Source of the DNA: Larix kaempferi
Lineage: Eukaryota; Streptophyta; Pinopsida; Pinales; Pinaceae
NCBI GenBank assembly: GCA_027924585.1
Contig: BSBM01000151.1
Coordinates: 7,039,501-7,103,500 of the forward strand
DNA length: 64,000 nucleotides
Reading direction: 5' to 3'
Positions 49,068-61,365 of this stretch are shown one piece after another (the stretch's first letter is position 1; each line of letters begins with the position of its first letter). The position numbers were made by a program, and so were the translations under genes. Below the pieces are notes generated by a model. That model did no database searches, was not told the DNA's origin, and saw only the letters and a program-made list of their open reading frames with translations.

Positions 49068-50177
49068 TTTGGCCCCCCATGCCAAAAGTATTTGGAGGTG
49101 TATTTTTGGGGATGGATTATGGAGCATAACATAATTATAGGTTGCCTCATTCATTAGTTAATTTTCTACACTCCTGTAATCTCATGTTCCTTTCTCAGAT
49201 CCACCGACCACTTGTGAGTCACTCTTCGGTTTCTTATTGGTGCAATGCTAGTGAGGTGGGAGTGCCACTAGATTTATCGGATGCGTCCTTGTTATTATTC
49301 TTACTGGTAATCGAGGGTTTGAGTAATCTCATTGGAAATGGTAAGACTGAGGGGAAGATTCAAGGTATTGAGATTACTCGTAACCTCTCTATTACCCACA
49401 TTCTATTCGTAGATGATGATTTAAATTTTGGGATTGACTTGACATTTGAATGGAAATTTTTTAAATGTATTATTGACCTGCTCTGCAAGGCCACGAGGAT
49501 GTCCATAAGTATACACAAGTCTATGTTTCTTGTTAACTGTGCTGATGCAGGACTTATTGCTTCTATCCGAGATATTTTTCTTTTCATATGGAGTCTATTG
49601 ATTCAGAATTTTAGTATCTCGTATATTTCTTGAAACCCAATTTTTATGAAAAGAAGGATTGGCACTGGTGGATTGATTGGCGCCGGCTGACAGATGGATA
49701 ATGCATTGGTCCTTCTGTTGGTTGTCCGTGGGTGGAAGACTAGTATTGGCCAAATCGGTTCTACAAAGCCTACCAGTATTTTGGTTCTCACTTTTTGTGA
49801 TACTCGTAGGGGTTGTGGAGGTTATTGGGAAGAATCTCTTTCAGTTTATTTGGGCAGGCCGAACTCAGGATTCCAAGATTCATGATCTATCTTCATGGGA
49901 CAGTCTATCCCATCGACTAAATTTGTGGGGATGGGGTCTGAAAAATATTGGATCTCTTTAGTTTGGCCCCCCATGCCAAAAGTATTTGGAGGTGTATTTT
50001 TGGGGATGGATTATGGAGCATAACATAATTATAGGTTGCCTCATTCATTAGTTAATTTTCTACACTCCTGTAATCTCATGTTCCTTTCTCAGATCCACCG
50101 ACCACTTGTGATTCACTCTTCGGTTTCTTATTGGTGCAATGCTAGTGAGATGGGAGTGCCACTAGATTTATCGGATG
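48391..50177 (+). repeat. Unit 4 private 893-bp tandem duplication of LINE sequence
   Basis: 48391-49283 is repeated as 49285-50177, with one extra C at 49284. The duplicated part runs from the GCPSS block of the reverse transcriptase through palm and thumb to just ahead of the zinc-binding segment. At the join, TTATCGGATG is followed by CGTCCTTG. The C matches CATCGTCC of units 1 to 3 and not CATTGTCC of the first copy in this unit. The second copy also has ATAATGCATTGG like unit 2, while the first has ATAAATCATTGG and unit 5-like variants. It therefore arose by exchange between different units. It opens a chance 163-codon frame (49142-49633) that joins two LINE parts. Confidence 0.93.
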
Positions 50178-50243
50178 AATGGTCTCATTAAATTCTTATG
50201 TTGAATAGAGTGGGTATCACCTTTTTCAGATTCAGTAGATATA

Positions 50244-50699
50244 GTGATTGGGGAAGGAGTTAAATCTTTTGAAGTACTTGCATCGAAGAAAGCATATGAG
50301 GTTCTTATAAATGGGGTAGCGCCTGTTTATCACAAATGGTCATCGAACTATATTTGGAAATGCCACATCCCTTTGAATATTAAGTGCTTCACCTGGATCT
50401 GTTTGGAGAACAAAATCCTCATGTGGGATAACCTCACCAAACGAGGATTTTCTAGTCCTGTTCGTTGTGTTCTCTGTTTGAGGGGGCTGGAATCTGTGTC
50501 ACACTTATTTGTTCACTGTCATTTCTTTAGGCTGTTGTGGAGCGAGATTGAACATGCACTTAATTTTACAAGGGTATGGTGTAGTAATAGTCTTCGGGGC
50601 TGTTTGTACAATTGGTTTTATAACAAGCCTCCATTCAAGGATCTCCCATTTTTCCTTATTTGGGAGGTGTGGAAAGCCCGCAATAGATGCATATTCTAG
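50244..50699 (+). pseudogene. LINE zf-RVT segment, unit 4
   Basis: Intact pattern, with a private Val-to-Phe change just after the last Cys (CATTTCTTTAGG near 50521). Confidence 0.9.
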
Positions 50700-50806
50700 G
50701 ATGTAAAACCTTCCGTGCACTCGCTTTTCCTTCGGGTCATTAGTGCAGTTTATGAATTCGCTGCTGTTCCCTCATTTAAACCTCCGAGGTCTTTTAATAA
50801 GCAGGG

Positions 50807-51165
50807 ATGGTTCTCCACATTTTTTATAGTTGTCATTTCACACTTAAGATGGGCGTCGGTTCAGGAAGCAATAATGAGGCCGAATTTTTGGCATTATGGG
50901 GCCTTTTATGGTTCGCTAAGTGCAGGGATATTCTCATAATTCAAATCTTCGGTGACTTCAAGGTGGCGGTTGATTGGGCCGCGAAAGCTACATAGATTCA
51001 TCTCACTGGGTATGACCACTCGATGGATTGACTTCGGGCTGTAATCATTGATTTTGAGGAGATCCACTTTTCTAAACTTTTTAGAGAATTTGAAGAATTA
51101 GCACACCAACTATCCAAGGAGGCTACAGGACAAATGGACTGTTATATTTCATTTGAAAAATGATC
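50807..51165 (+). pseudogene. LINE RNase H relic, unit 4
   Basis: Same motifs and stop. One private base (TTGGCATTATGG) is silent in the RNase H frame. Confidence 0.8.
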
Positions 51166-51473
51166 TGAAAATGCATCGGTGGACGAGGGTGCGGAAAAAT
51201 ATTTCTACAGTAGGCCCATCTAGTATGTTTTTTACCTTTTGTATGGAAGCTACACACTATGTATGTAACAATTATTATATTTGTCGATGGCATACAATGT
51301 TAGGCAGACATTCCGGACTTGTAGATGTTATTGTATCATTCACGTTTCCATTTTTGGTGGGCTAAGAGGTTTGAGTTGTATTCTCTATATTACAACCTTA
51401 TTGAAGTAACTTTGATTCTAAAACGAATATCAAATTGCAACTTTATTCTTATTGGAAAATAAATGTGTGATTT

Positions 51474-51596
51474 TTAGGCGAAAGCTAAGCATTGAGCTGC
51501 AGAGCATTAAATGCGACGGTTCAATGCTTAGGGTCCATTGGATTTGGAGACCGCCGCATTTAATGTTCCGCAGCTCAATGCTTAGCTTTCGGCTAA
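51474..51596. repeat. Hairpin, unit 4 copy
   Basis: Core arms 51479-51519 and 51551-51591. The left arm and loop read GCGACGGTTC instead of GCGGCGGCTC, and the right arm has GTTCC for GCTCC. Pairing is therefore weaker at the inner end. Confidence 0.88.
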
Positions 51597-51892
51597 TTTT
51601 TAAACCATTGTACGACCACCTTGGTAGAGATGAACGCCCCTAGCTCCTTGATAGTATCAAAATGTGCATTGAGCATTCCTAAAAGGTATGTCATGGCGCT
51701 ATAAGTCAGTTTAAAATAACCCTTAAAACAAATGGGAAAAAATTAACGCAACAAACATCGATTCGCAAAACGACACGTACGATTTATGACCGTTGATTCG
51801 CATCGGTATTTATTGCAGTTGGGAGAGTTCATCTCCATATTCATATTCAGATTAAACCATTTGTGACCGTTGAACAGAAAAAGGAAATAGAC

Positions 51893-53410
51893 ATGGAGAG
51901 CGACATGGAAATGGCACCCGAAAAATATATGGATATGATCAGTGAGGACTTTGCTTATGACCCGGTTCGATTACCACTTGACCAAGATTCGACTCAGACT
52001 CTTTATGACAGAAAAACTTTGGAGAGCATCTGGGAAACTGCACGTGAGGCTCGAAACCCCTACACCAGACAATGGTTCGACGTAAAATATGCCATTCCTC
52101 AGACGGAATTGAGGAAAGAGATGGAAGAGTACATTAATCTTCGGAACATTCCCATAAATGCCAAGATCGATGTAATTGCAGACTATACAAAAATTCTGGA
52201 GGAGGGCGAGATGAAGCAACTTCTAGAAACGTTGCGTCCAGACAACTACACATTGCCAAAATCATACTGGAATATGACATGGAAGACAATTAATCTTATA
52301 CGATTGTATTGTCAATCGAATGTGCAAAACATTGAGCCATTCAGAAATTTAAATGGCTACACATATTTTACAGAGATCCTCGCAAAAGTGAACGAGTATT
52401 TCATCATTCACAACTATAGCAACTATACAGATATTAGGAAATTAGACTCTGCTTCTATGAATATTTGTAAGGAAATCCTAAGGCTCCTTGACTTGATTGG
52501 CCTGATATCATCGGACATAGTTGGAGAAAACTCCATGGGATATGATACGATTAAAAGCTTGATCAACATTATTTGGTATTTTTATTTTTATAATCTCGGT
52601 TTTGTGAAAATCGGGACGATTGTTTTGAGACTTTATTCTATAATATTCGATGAGTTGGCTACCGATACTCTGAATGTTCTCGGATGGCAAGGTTACTTGA
52701 ACGCTTTACAAGGTGAAGAAAGTCAGGGGCCGGTTAGCCTACTTAGTGTTGTCATTAATAAGTTTTCTTTCACCAATGAAAACGGTGAGAGGGATGTAAG
52801 GAGTATTCTTAGTGAAGATTTGAATCACGGAATTGCTATTCTGCGAAGATATTTTCTGTATAGTAATGGCTATAACCATGAGTACGCAGCAGCAGTAGGT
52901 GATCTATACGCAGCAGCAGTAGCTGATGCCCTAAGTCTCTGCATCTCAAGGGAGATTGAGATATCGGACGAGAGAGAATTTACGGAAGGACAAATGCGCG
53001 AAGCCCGAACTGAGAGACTCCATAACTCTCAGGCCTTAAAAAAGGGTTTAAGGCTTATCTATGAAATAATTTCGGTAGGAGGAATGCTAGCTGATATTCT
53101 ACAAGGTACCCAGATAGTGAAAAATATCGTAGATAATATGTTGAGGCTGCATTTAACATTTGTATGTGAGAAAGAAGGGTGTATCAAATTTGCCTGCTGC
53201 GTTCACACCAGAAGAATTGTAATTCTTGTATTGGAGATCCTCCGAAACGTCTCCGAGAGAGGAGGAGTGCTATTTGGTATTGATCCTGTCCGCATATTCT
53301 CTGAAATAGTTGAGCGCACTACTTCCAAGAATCCCGCGTTCTGTGTTGAAGATTTAATGGATCATTTCTCTCCTGCATTTTGTGACTTCTACATGAATGG
53401 CTGGCTGTAA
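51893..53410 (+). CDS. U-box-like protein, 505 aa (unit 4)
   Basis: Intact copy. Two private amino-acid changes: Thr to Pro in IEPFRN (near 52337), a potentially helix-disturbing change, and Ile to Leu in LRLIYE (near 53054). One silent change is AACGAGTAT (near 52396). Only in this unit does the frame after the stop stay open, to 53632, because a downstream A run is one base shorter. If the TAA at 53408-53410 were read through, the protein would gain about 73 residues. Confidence 0.8.
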   Translation: MESDMEMAPEKYMDMISEDFAYDPVRLPLDQDSTQTLYDRKTLESIWETAREARNPYTRQWFDVKYAIPQTELRKEMEEYINLRNIPINAKIDVIADYTKILEEGEMKQLLETLRPDNYTLPKSYWNMTWKTINLIRLYCQSNVQNIEPFRNLNGYTYFTEILAKVNEYFIIHNYSNYTDIRKLDSASMNICKEILRLLDLIGLISSDIVGENSMGYDTIKSLINIIWYFYFYNLGFVKIGTIVLRLYSIIFDELATDTLNVLGWQGYLNALQGEESQGPVSLLSVVINKFSFTNENGERDVRSILSEDLNHGIAILRRYFLYSNGYNHEYAAAVGDLYAAAVADALSLCISREIEISDEREFTEGQMREARTERLHNSQALKKGLRLIYEIISVGGMLADILQGTQIVKNIVDNMLRLHLTFVCEKEGCIKFACCVHTRRIVILVLEILRNVSERGGVLFGIDPVRIFSEIVERTTSKNPAFCVEDLMDHFSPAFCDFYMNGWL

Positions 53411-53632
53411 ACCTTAATGGATCATTTCTCTCATGCATTTTTTTCAATAATAAGGGATTGTGAAAGTTCACTTAGACTTCTCTGCTTGAAACAAATGGAC
53501 GATGTTACAAAAAAAACCTTATTTCATTGGAGAAATCATGAAATTGTTTTTCTCTTGATACAAATAGAGCACGTTCCCAAAGAAATCCTTGTTATTTTCG
53601 AGAAATTATTAAACTGCTCTACAAATTCTTGA
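53411..53632 (+). pseudogene. Extension with open frame, unit 4
   Basis: The A run has eight bases, so both modules lie in one open frame to the TGA at 53630-53632. An ATG at 53417, in frame with the upstream ORF, could start a 71-residue peptide. Two further changes (CTTGATACA and AACTGCTC) are private. Whether it is translated is unknown. Confidence 0.4.
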
Positions 53633-53731
53633 GATCAGTTATCATTTGTTTAAATTTCTTAAAGATATCATTTTCCTACTCCGATTTCAAATTTAAGAAT
53701 CTATATAATAATCTAAGATTTTCTTAGCTCC

Positions 53732-54270
53732 AAGTAGTTAAACGCAATATAAGCTTCTTTTTGGTTTGTTTGTCACCTTTCTGAAAAGTGGCCGAAACTA
53801 ACTCGCCAAAACTACTACTTGAAACGTAGTTTTCCTCACTTCTCAAAGTTCGGTTCAATGAGGAAATATTTGGAATGCATTCACGCCCAGTGAACGGTTC
53901 CTGTATGACTATGAATTCATAAAATTGATTATGAATGGATTCAAAATAATTTACCATTATTAACATATCATTAAAACTAATTAACATATTAATAATTTAT
54001 CAATATTAACATATCATTAGAACTAACGAAGTGCTTAAATGCAATAGCTTCGAACTTTTTTGGTTTGTTTGTCACCTTTCTGAAAAGTGGCCTGAAAAAG
54101 ATATCATTAGAACTAACTGCCAAAACTACTTCTACTTGAAACGTAGTTTTTCTCACTTCCCAAAGTTCTGTGGAATGAGGAAATATTTGGAATGCATTCG
54201 GGCCCAGTGAACGGTTCATGTATGATTATGAATTCATAAAATTAATTATGAATGGATTCAATATAATTTA
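53732..54270. repeat. Direct-repeat pair, unit 4
   Basis: Copies 53732-53963 and 54029-54270, same arrangement. Confidence 0.87.
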
Positions 54271-54913
54271 GAATTACTTATATTCCAATTATTTTGTTTT
54301 TAGTTAATATTTATTCAGTTTTGAATTAGTAATTTAATACGTCTTAAGAGTACATCTATTCACTATATTTTTTATTTTATGTTTCATAGACAATTCAAAC
54401 AACAAACCCATTTTTATTAAAAATATTTGCCTCATTTTTATTTACATATATGTCAATGTACACAAATCTTATGATAAAGAAGAAGAATTCTTGTATTTCC
54501 TTTTATCATAATCACATACTTATATTCATTAAGATAAATAACTATATTTATTATTATATTCATTCAGATCAATGCCATGTGTAAATCCATAATAGAGTAT
54601 AGAGTAATCGTGAAGATTATTGTGGTGTCCGAGGCAAAATTAATAAGAACTAAAATATGCTCAACAAGTTTGCATTTTGAAGTGAATTCAAATAGATTCA
54701 AATCTAAGGGATTTTCATTTATTTGTTACTTGGATGGAGTGTGATTTGGAAATTAATTGAATGAAGAGAAATTTGGTTTTTTGTCTCACTAAATTACAAC
54801 ATTTACTAAAAGTTTTTATTAAGTCCAAATTGTAATATATCTATCATATATCACACAAAAAAATAACACAACAAAAACTCACAGCAAGAGGGGGCGCTTA
54901 TCCGAGTAGCGGG

Positions 54914-55292
54914 TTGTTGAGAGAGGGATGCCCATTATCCTTGCTATTATTCTTACTCCTAATCGAGGGTTTGAGTCATCTCATTGGAAATGCTAAGACT
55001 CGGGGGAAGATTCAAGGTATTCAGATTGATTTTAAGATAAGGGACTAAGTTGGAAAATTGGAAGCGGTAAGCAGAACTATTTATTGGCATAGATCTGGTT
55101 ATGGGAGTTTAACATTATTATAGGTTGTGTGATTCAATACTCAATCTTCTACACTCCTGTACTCTCATATTTCTTTCTCAGATCTGTCGACCAATTGTGA
55201 GTCACTCTTCGGTTTCTTATGTTTCAAATAGAGCTCGTATCACCATTTCAGATTGTGAGGATGCAGTGATTTGGGAAGGAAAAGGGAAGAAG
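54914..55292 (+). mobile_element. LINE ORF2 fragment, unit 5 copy with 21-bp deletion
   Basis: Matches the others but lacks 21 bp between GGGAAGGA and AAAGGGAAG at about 55280. It keeps GGAAATG like unit 1. Confidence 0.8.
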
Positions 55293-56324
55293 CACTACTA
55301 CATGGTGGCGATGTTTAAGAGGTTTTTTAACACAAAACTACTATTGTGTCTTAAAATTTTATTTTACATGTTTTGAGAATGTTTAAGACAATTTTTTTAA
55401 GACTTGGCATTTCCTCTCAAATATCTATTTTCTATGGCTTTTTTTTTAGTTACTATTTTCTTACGTGGAAAGTGATTTTATGATTTTATGAGGGAGGGAA
55501 GCAAAAAATGGTTTTGCATGAAGCTTTGGAAAATTAAGCATCTTAGGTTGTTCTCTTCTTCGAGGTAAATCTCTATGCATTCTTTTTCACGTTTTGCATT
55601 TCCGGTGAATAGTAAAAATGTTCTGAGAAGCAATTTTAGATACATAAGATAGGGGTTTATGGGGTTTGGTACAGATATGGTTCATTCACTCTATTTGGGG
55701 CAATTTTGAAAACTAGAATTCTTCTCGAGCTTGATGTCCGTTAATTAAATGACGATTATTAAACTCTTCATCATGTCGATCATTAAACTATGTGCAGGAT
55801 TCGCTCTGGCAGATATGAGGAGATCACGAATATCTTTATTTCTTTTTCTTTCTTTTTTATTTAAATCTTGAAACTAGGAATTTTTCCAAGACATCCTACT
55901 CAATCGAACTCGAAGGATAGAGGTAGGGCTTATAGAAGGGATGTGTACTAATGTGCTTGGTTTGGTGCTAGAACGAGTTGTTCTCGTTGATGTATAAATG
56001 GCATCCGTGTATTCAATAAAGGTATTAGCGGGAAAGTCCCCAGACACAGAATAGAAGCCCGCAACACTCTTACCATTTTGAAATTTTAATAAACATACTC
56101 CCCATTTTGATAACTGTAACCTGCTGGTATGAAGCTTTTAGAGCCTACATTTCAGGACAAATGAAAGGCAAGGGAACCAACGAGGAATTTACAATAAATT
56201 TTATCTTGTCTAGGCATAAATTATGTTCCAGGTGCCAATCTTGATACTGAAGGGCTAGGTTCAGCTACTGCTCCTGGTCCCGAATAAACAACTAATGTAG
56301 AAAAACAAGTCGATATCTATTGAA

Positions 56325-56710
56325 AAGATGGTTATTATCTTCTGGGAGACGGCTTGGATGCATTTGCTTGGAGATTCCGACGGAACATTTGCAGAGATGA
56401 CGAACGAGTTCAAATAAAAGCTAGTGAGTGGTGGCGATTTTATCTCATTTTAATAAGCATTGTTACTCTTCCAAACGGTTATGTTGATGCATACAAGTTA
56501 TAACTAACCCGTTTTGATATGATTATGAGCTGAGCAGGCTTAGGCCCTTCAGACATAATATGGAGTGAACAAGCCTTCCAAACGCCACGCTGACAAATGG
56601 AGGAGTGAACAATGGTGAAGGAAGCTGGAAAGTAATGGGAAACAACGTATTTTCCATACTGGAACTGATATTACATTCAGTATTCGAAGGACTCACCATC
56701 GGCATTGCAG
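56325..56710 (+). pseudogene. ZIP transporter remnant, unit 5 copy
   Basis: Same pieces. A private change (TTCTGGGAGACG for TTCTTGGAGACG near 56341) turns a Leu codon into Trp in the first motif. Confidence 0.48.
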
Positions 56711-59052
56711 GTAGGTCATTTCTCCTTAAATTTGATTGTACTTTCCCACTTCGAAGTTTCTTTTTTCCTATTTTAGATTCAGGTTCAATGTTCGAAAAAC
56801 GAGTGTTCATATTTTCTTGAGAAAAGTTGTCTTCCGAGATTAAAAATGTTAAACATTTTCTCTGGAAAAGCTGTGTTTTTGGATATTAGTTCAACTAGTT
56901 ACTGTAACCTTTTCCATAATAATGTTATTCAGGTACTGTGATGCCAGAAATATTTTTCCAACATTCCAAGAACATTTTTCGGTCCTTGGACAATTTCCTT
57001 TTCAAGTTACAATTCTATTAAAAATTAAAATTAAAGAGAGACAGAGTTTGCGGTTGAGGATGGTCAAAATGGAACTCCCTACCAGTCACTCCTCCCAAGT
57101 TTGGAGACTACTTTCCCGATTGAGTAGCTAATGATAAAACACTAAAACAAGTTTACATTGGGTATTCCATGCTGCATTCAACTATTGTTGAAAAGTCGGA
57201 CCGTGAGAACCAATTTCACCATATTTGTTGCTCCAATTAAGTAATGTTTGTAAGAATTCATTAGGTTTTGTGTCACTATATATGATGCTTCAGTATGCTC
57301 GTAAAAATTAATTGGGGTTGCTTCGCGTGTGCTAATGGATATCCATATATTGGATCCCTCTGTGTATTAGTGGTAGGCCTGCTCTACGAACAAAACTATC
57401 TTCCCATATTAGTTGGCTCCGACATATTTTGAAGACCTGCTATTCATGTGTAATTTGATATGCCTAATACACCCCATCATACCAAACCATTGGTTAAGGT
57501 CGTGTGCTATGATACCTTGTTAAAAAATGGATATGTTAGGAACAAACTTGGAACCTTCTCTGGCCACTGGTCTCCAACATATTGTGGAACAGGACGTTGT
57601 GAACCACACTTCACTTCAATGTCAAGTTTTTACCAGTATTCTGGACTTTCAAATGATATGTCGTCGCATTTCAAAGATCTAAATTTTATAAATTAGGAAA
57701 TCTAAGTTTATAGAAAATATGGTCAAATCTGATGGTTGATAAATTAGGTGACTATCATATCATAGCGCTTATTTTGTTTCTTGGAATCGAGTGATATAAT
57801 CTGTTTTGTTAAATATTGAAACGAATAATTGTTTTACAGAGCTAAGAAGACCAATACTTTTTACTTTGAATGATAAGACTGTTGCAGCTGACGATTAAGT
57901 AGCCACCAGATTACAAACAGGTGAAGGCATTGGAGAGAAAAGCAACTTGCCATCAGTTTGGATATGCTTATTATAAGCACGAAATGAGAGTAATCTTAAG
58001 TTGTTGTTACTGAGCATAAATGATTTGATGGTTTGTAGTATACATATCGGTTTGATGCACTTTAAATTCTAAAGTAAATTAAGTAGTTTGTCATATCAAT
58101 TAAGTAGTTTTTCATTTTTTGAAGTTTGATAAACCAAAATTAATTTGAATGAATATTAATTATCATCATTCTCATTATCATAATTTGAATCCATTTGATT
58201 ATGGTTGAAAAATAAACAGCACTTTACATTTTATAATTTGAATTAATTTGTTTTGTTACTTATCATTTGCTAACCAAAATCTACATATATGGATTGATCT
58301 TTACTATTACAGTTCTGGTCTCGTTTTATTTTTAGAGTAAGAAAAGAATATTCGCCCATCCCTTCTTGAGGGCTTGAGGGCTTGTTTCCTTAAATAAGAG
58401 AATTTTTATTTACTGCTCACCGAAGGTTTGTTTCCCTGAATAGATGGATTGAACAAGTTTGGATTTTTGTCTTTCCTAAACCATTGGAGTCTATGATTGA
58501 GGGGGAGCAGACTTGGACTCAAGCTACCCACTTGGGGTGGCCTAGTAGAAACCAGGTTAACAAAGTGGGAAGCACGTGGGTTCTTTTGTTTTTTCTGCTC
58601 CTCCTCACATTACACCACTGCATTTCCTCATTTTTTATTTCGATTTTTATTGGGTGCTGTCTTTCTTAGAGTTTCAGACTCTCTCCAACACATGGAGGGG
58701 GGGGGATTCTATTATGTCCTTGTGAATGGATCAACCATATTTTTTCGTGTGTCGATGGAGACCTGTCTATCTCTGGAAGCATGGAGACTCTGCACTTCTT
58801 CCCAGCGGGATAATTGGTTGTCTTCTGTTGGGCATCAACTCTTTCCTCGTTCGGGTAGTCTTGATGGTTTGGATGGTGGGAGATTCGGACATGTGAGCTC
58901 ACCCGGAAAGCTACCCTCTACACCTATCTCGAATAATAAGGCTGCGAGGGTTTGGAGAAACCCTAAATCACAGGGGAGCTACGGGCCTCTCAATTCTAAC
59001 TCAAACAGCCTTTGAACAGTTATTCAGGGTCATCCAAGACACAGTTGGTTAT

Positions 59053-60125
59053 GTCAATCAAGTGGGGAGACAGGGTAGGAGGTTTGCAAACCAATAACCT
59101 CATCCATAGAGCTACATGCATACCTAGTTGTCTTCATACAGTCCAGGTAACCCCATCACCTCCACTCTCATCCTAAGTAAGGTCCCCTTCTCTGTTGCAT
59201 AGTCCCTCGGGCACCCCTTCCCTTAGTGTTGACCTGAGAAGGTATGGCTAGTCCCAACTGCTAAACCAAGGATGGATGAGCCCTCATCGGAGCCACCACG
59301 AGATCCAAACCACATGGTCTCTCTCCCACTGTGATTCGCTCTTGGATCTCCCTCAGCATTGCGGCCAAATGGCTTGTACTGGGACTGGATTTTTGGGCTT
59401 CGAATCAGGGTTCTCCTATGAATTTTTGGGCATCTCACACTCTTAGATTTTCCCCAGGGTTCAGGTCAATGGATTCCATGACCATATTTCGCTTCTCATA
59501 TGAATTTTCTAGGCGACCTTGGCACACTAAAACGTGGCTTCTCTCCAAGTCGTCATATATGGTTCTTCGTCCTGCTCGGCCTGGGTCCTCCATGAAAGCT
59601 CCTGCCCCCTGGCCAAAAATCCCCTGGGGACTAGGGAGAAATCCCCCAAAGAGGTCGAGTGGATTATGGGTCAAGAAAACCGAGCCCATACCCTTCCTTA
59701 CGAATTTCAGGGCTTCCGATAATCCATCACTCTCATGGATTGACTTTGTCACCCACTCCCTTAGAACAGAAAGAAATGTCAGCAAGGAAGGTCAAATGGT
59801 TTCTCAGGGTGACATATGCTAGCCTAGGGTTCAATCCCAAAACCCCTCACCTCTCCCAAGTGGATACACATAGACCCCTCATTTAGTTGCATCCATAACA
59901 AGCCCCTTGGTATTTTTATTGCATGAGATCTGTTTACATCATTTTTACAATTTCCAAGGCTCAATAGCACATGGATAACACAATATCAACTACTTTCCGC
60001 TTAAAGGTTAGCATTCACAAGCAGGTCCTTGGCCTTGAGCTCCACGCTAGGAATCATACATCACATGTATACAATATTTACATTAAAATCCAATACATCC
60101 GAAGGCTCAAAATGGGGGTATTACA
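59053..60125 (-). mobile_element. LTR-like fragment, unit 5 copy
   Basis: Same piece with the unit 4/5 group variants, plus private changes such as GATAATCC for GATACTCC near 59719. Confidence 0.43.
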
Positions 60126-60485
60126 CCTGGATATTTCTATCTTTGCTTCCCCTATCGAAGACCATCATGTATCATTAGGGAACTCTAGCTCTCCTTCTGT
60201 TGGACCTTTTGATAAATCCCCACTATCTACTTTTGTGGATTTTCCAGATGATAGCGCACACTCTATCCCTATATCCTCGATCCAATGTCCTAATGTTACC
60301 ACCCGGAGGAAAAATGAACCCAATTAATTGGATGGTTCCACTCATAGCAAATGGGTTAACCCTCAGATATCCTCTATCCAGTCAGCGGCTGCGGCTTTAT
60401 CTTATGACTCTCCTAATGTATAGAAAATTGGGGCCCTTGGCACAGAAAATCCCTCTGTACAACAATATCCATGATTATTCTTTGA

Positions 60486-61365
60486 TTGAATACTCAAGGG
60501 ATTGGAAATTCCCCTAAGCGAATTGCATTCAAAGGACTTTTAGATTTGGTGAAACCAGATATTATATTGTTGCAAGAGACCATGACCATTGCTTTTAATG
60601 CTTGTTATTTCTTCCTTAAAATCAAGCCCAGCTGGAAATGCTGTGGGTTAGATTCAAACAGACTATTGGGAGGCCTCCTATCGGTTTGGAACCCTTCTCT
60701 GGTTGAAGTTTATCCCTTTAAATATGTTGTGGGCATTCTTTTGGAGGGTCGGGTCGTGGGAATTAATCACTCCATCAATGTTTTGAACATTTATCGGCCT
60801 TATAACAATAGGTGTAATTTTTGGGATCACATTTCATAGTATGCGTTGCTTAACAATCAATCATTAATTTTTGCGGGTGATCTTAAGCTAACGTTATTGT
60901 TGGAGCATATTTCGGGTTACAACATTATTGTTCCACGCTAGGAATCATACATTCTTTTGGAGGTTCGGGTCGTGGGAATTAATCACTCCATCAATGTTTT
61001 GAACATTTATTGGCCTTATAACAATAGGTGTACTTTTTGGGATCACATTTCATAGTATGCGTTGCTTAACAATCAATCATTGATTTTTGCGGGTGATCTT
61101 AAGCTAACGTTATTGTCGGAGCAGATTTCGGGTTACAACATTACTGTTGACCCATTGGCACAATATTTCATTTCTCTTTTCGAGAATTATAGTCCTTTTG
61201 ATGTTTGATCTAACATTATCACCCCTACTTGGTCAAACGCTCGAGCATGTAGAGCAGGAGTGGCCAAGCAACTAAATCATTTTTTGATGGAAGACAGTGT
61301 TGGGAATGCACTTCGGCCTTGTCGTACTTGGACTATTCCGATAGGGGTCTCGGACAACAAAGCTA
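60486..61365 (+). pseudogene. LINE endonuclease relic, unit 5
   Basis: Same breaks. The private difference CTTCGGCCTT for CTTGGGCCTT lies near 61315. Confidence 0.78.

Larger units (their letters stand above)
44084..51433 (+). mobile_element. LINE, unit 4 copy with internal duplication
   Basis: Same element, lengthened by the 894-bp duplication that covers the reverse transcriptase palm and thumb. It lacks the TAA stop found in the other units at the position of 7156-7158, because it reads TAT. A 200-codon frame (47098-47700) is therefore open here. Confidence 0.9.
40172..54462. repeat. Tandem macrosatellite unit 4, enlarged
   Basis: Fourth copy, 14291 bp. The extra length is an 894-bp internal duplication of LINE sequence (48391-49283 repeated at 49285-50177). 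From about 45060 to 49000 it shares many variants with unit 5. In its second duplicated copy and further on it resembles unit 2. Confidence 0.97.

Noticed and set aside
49142-49633. 163-codon fused ORF as a new chimeric gene
   Set aside because: It is a chance fusion of non-coding LINE sequence to a reverse transcriptase piece, created by the unit 4 duplication join, with no natural start and no complete domain.
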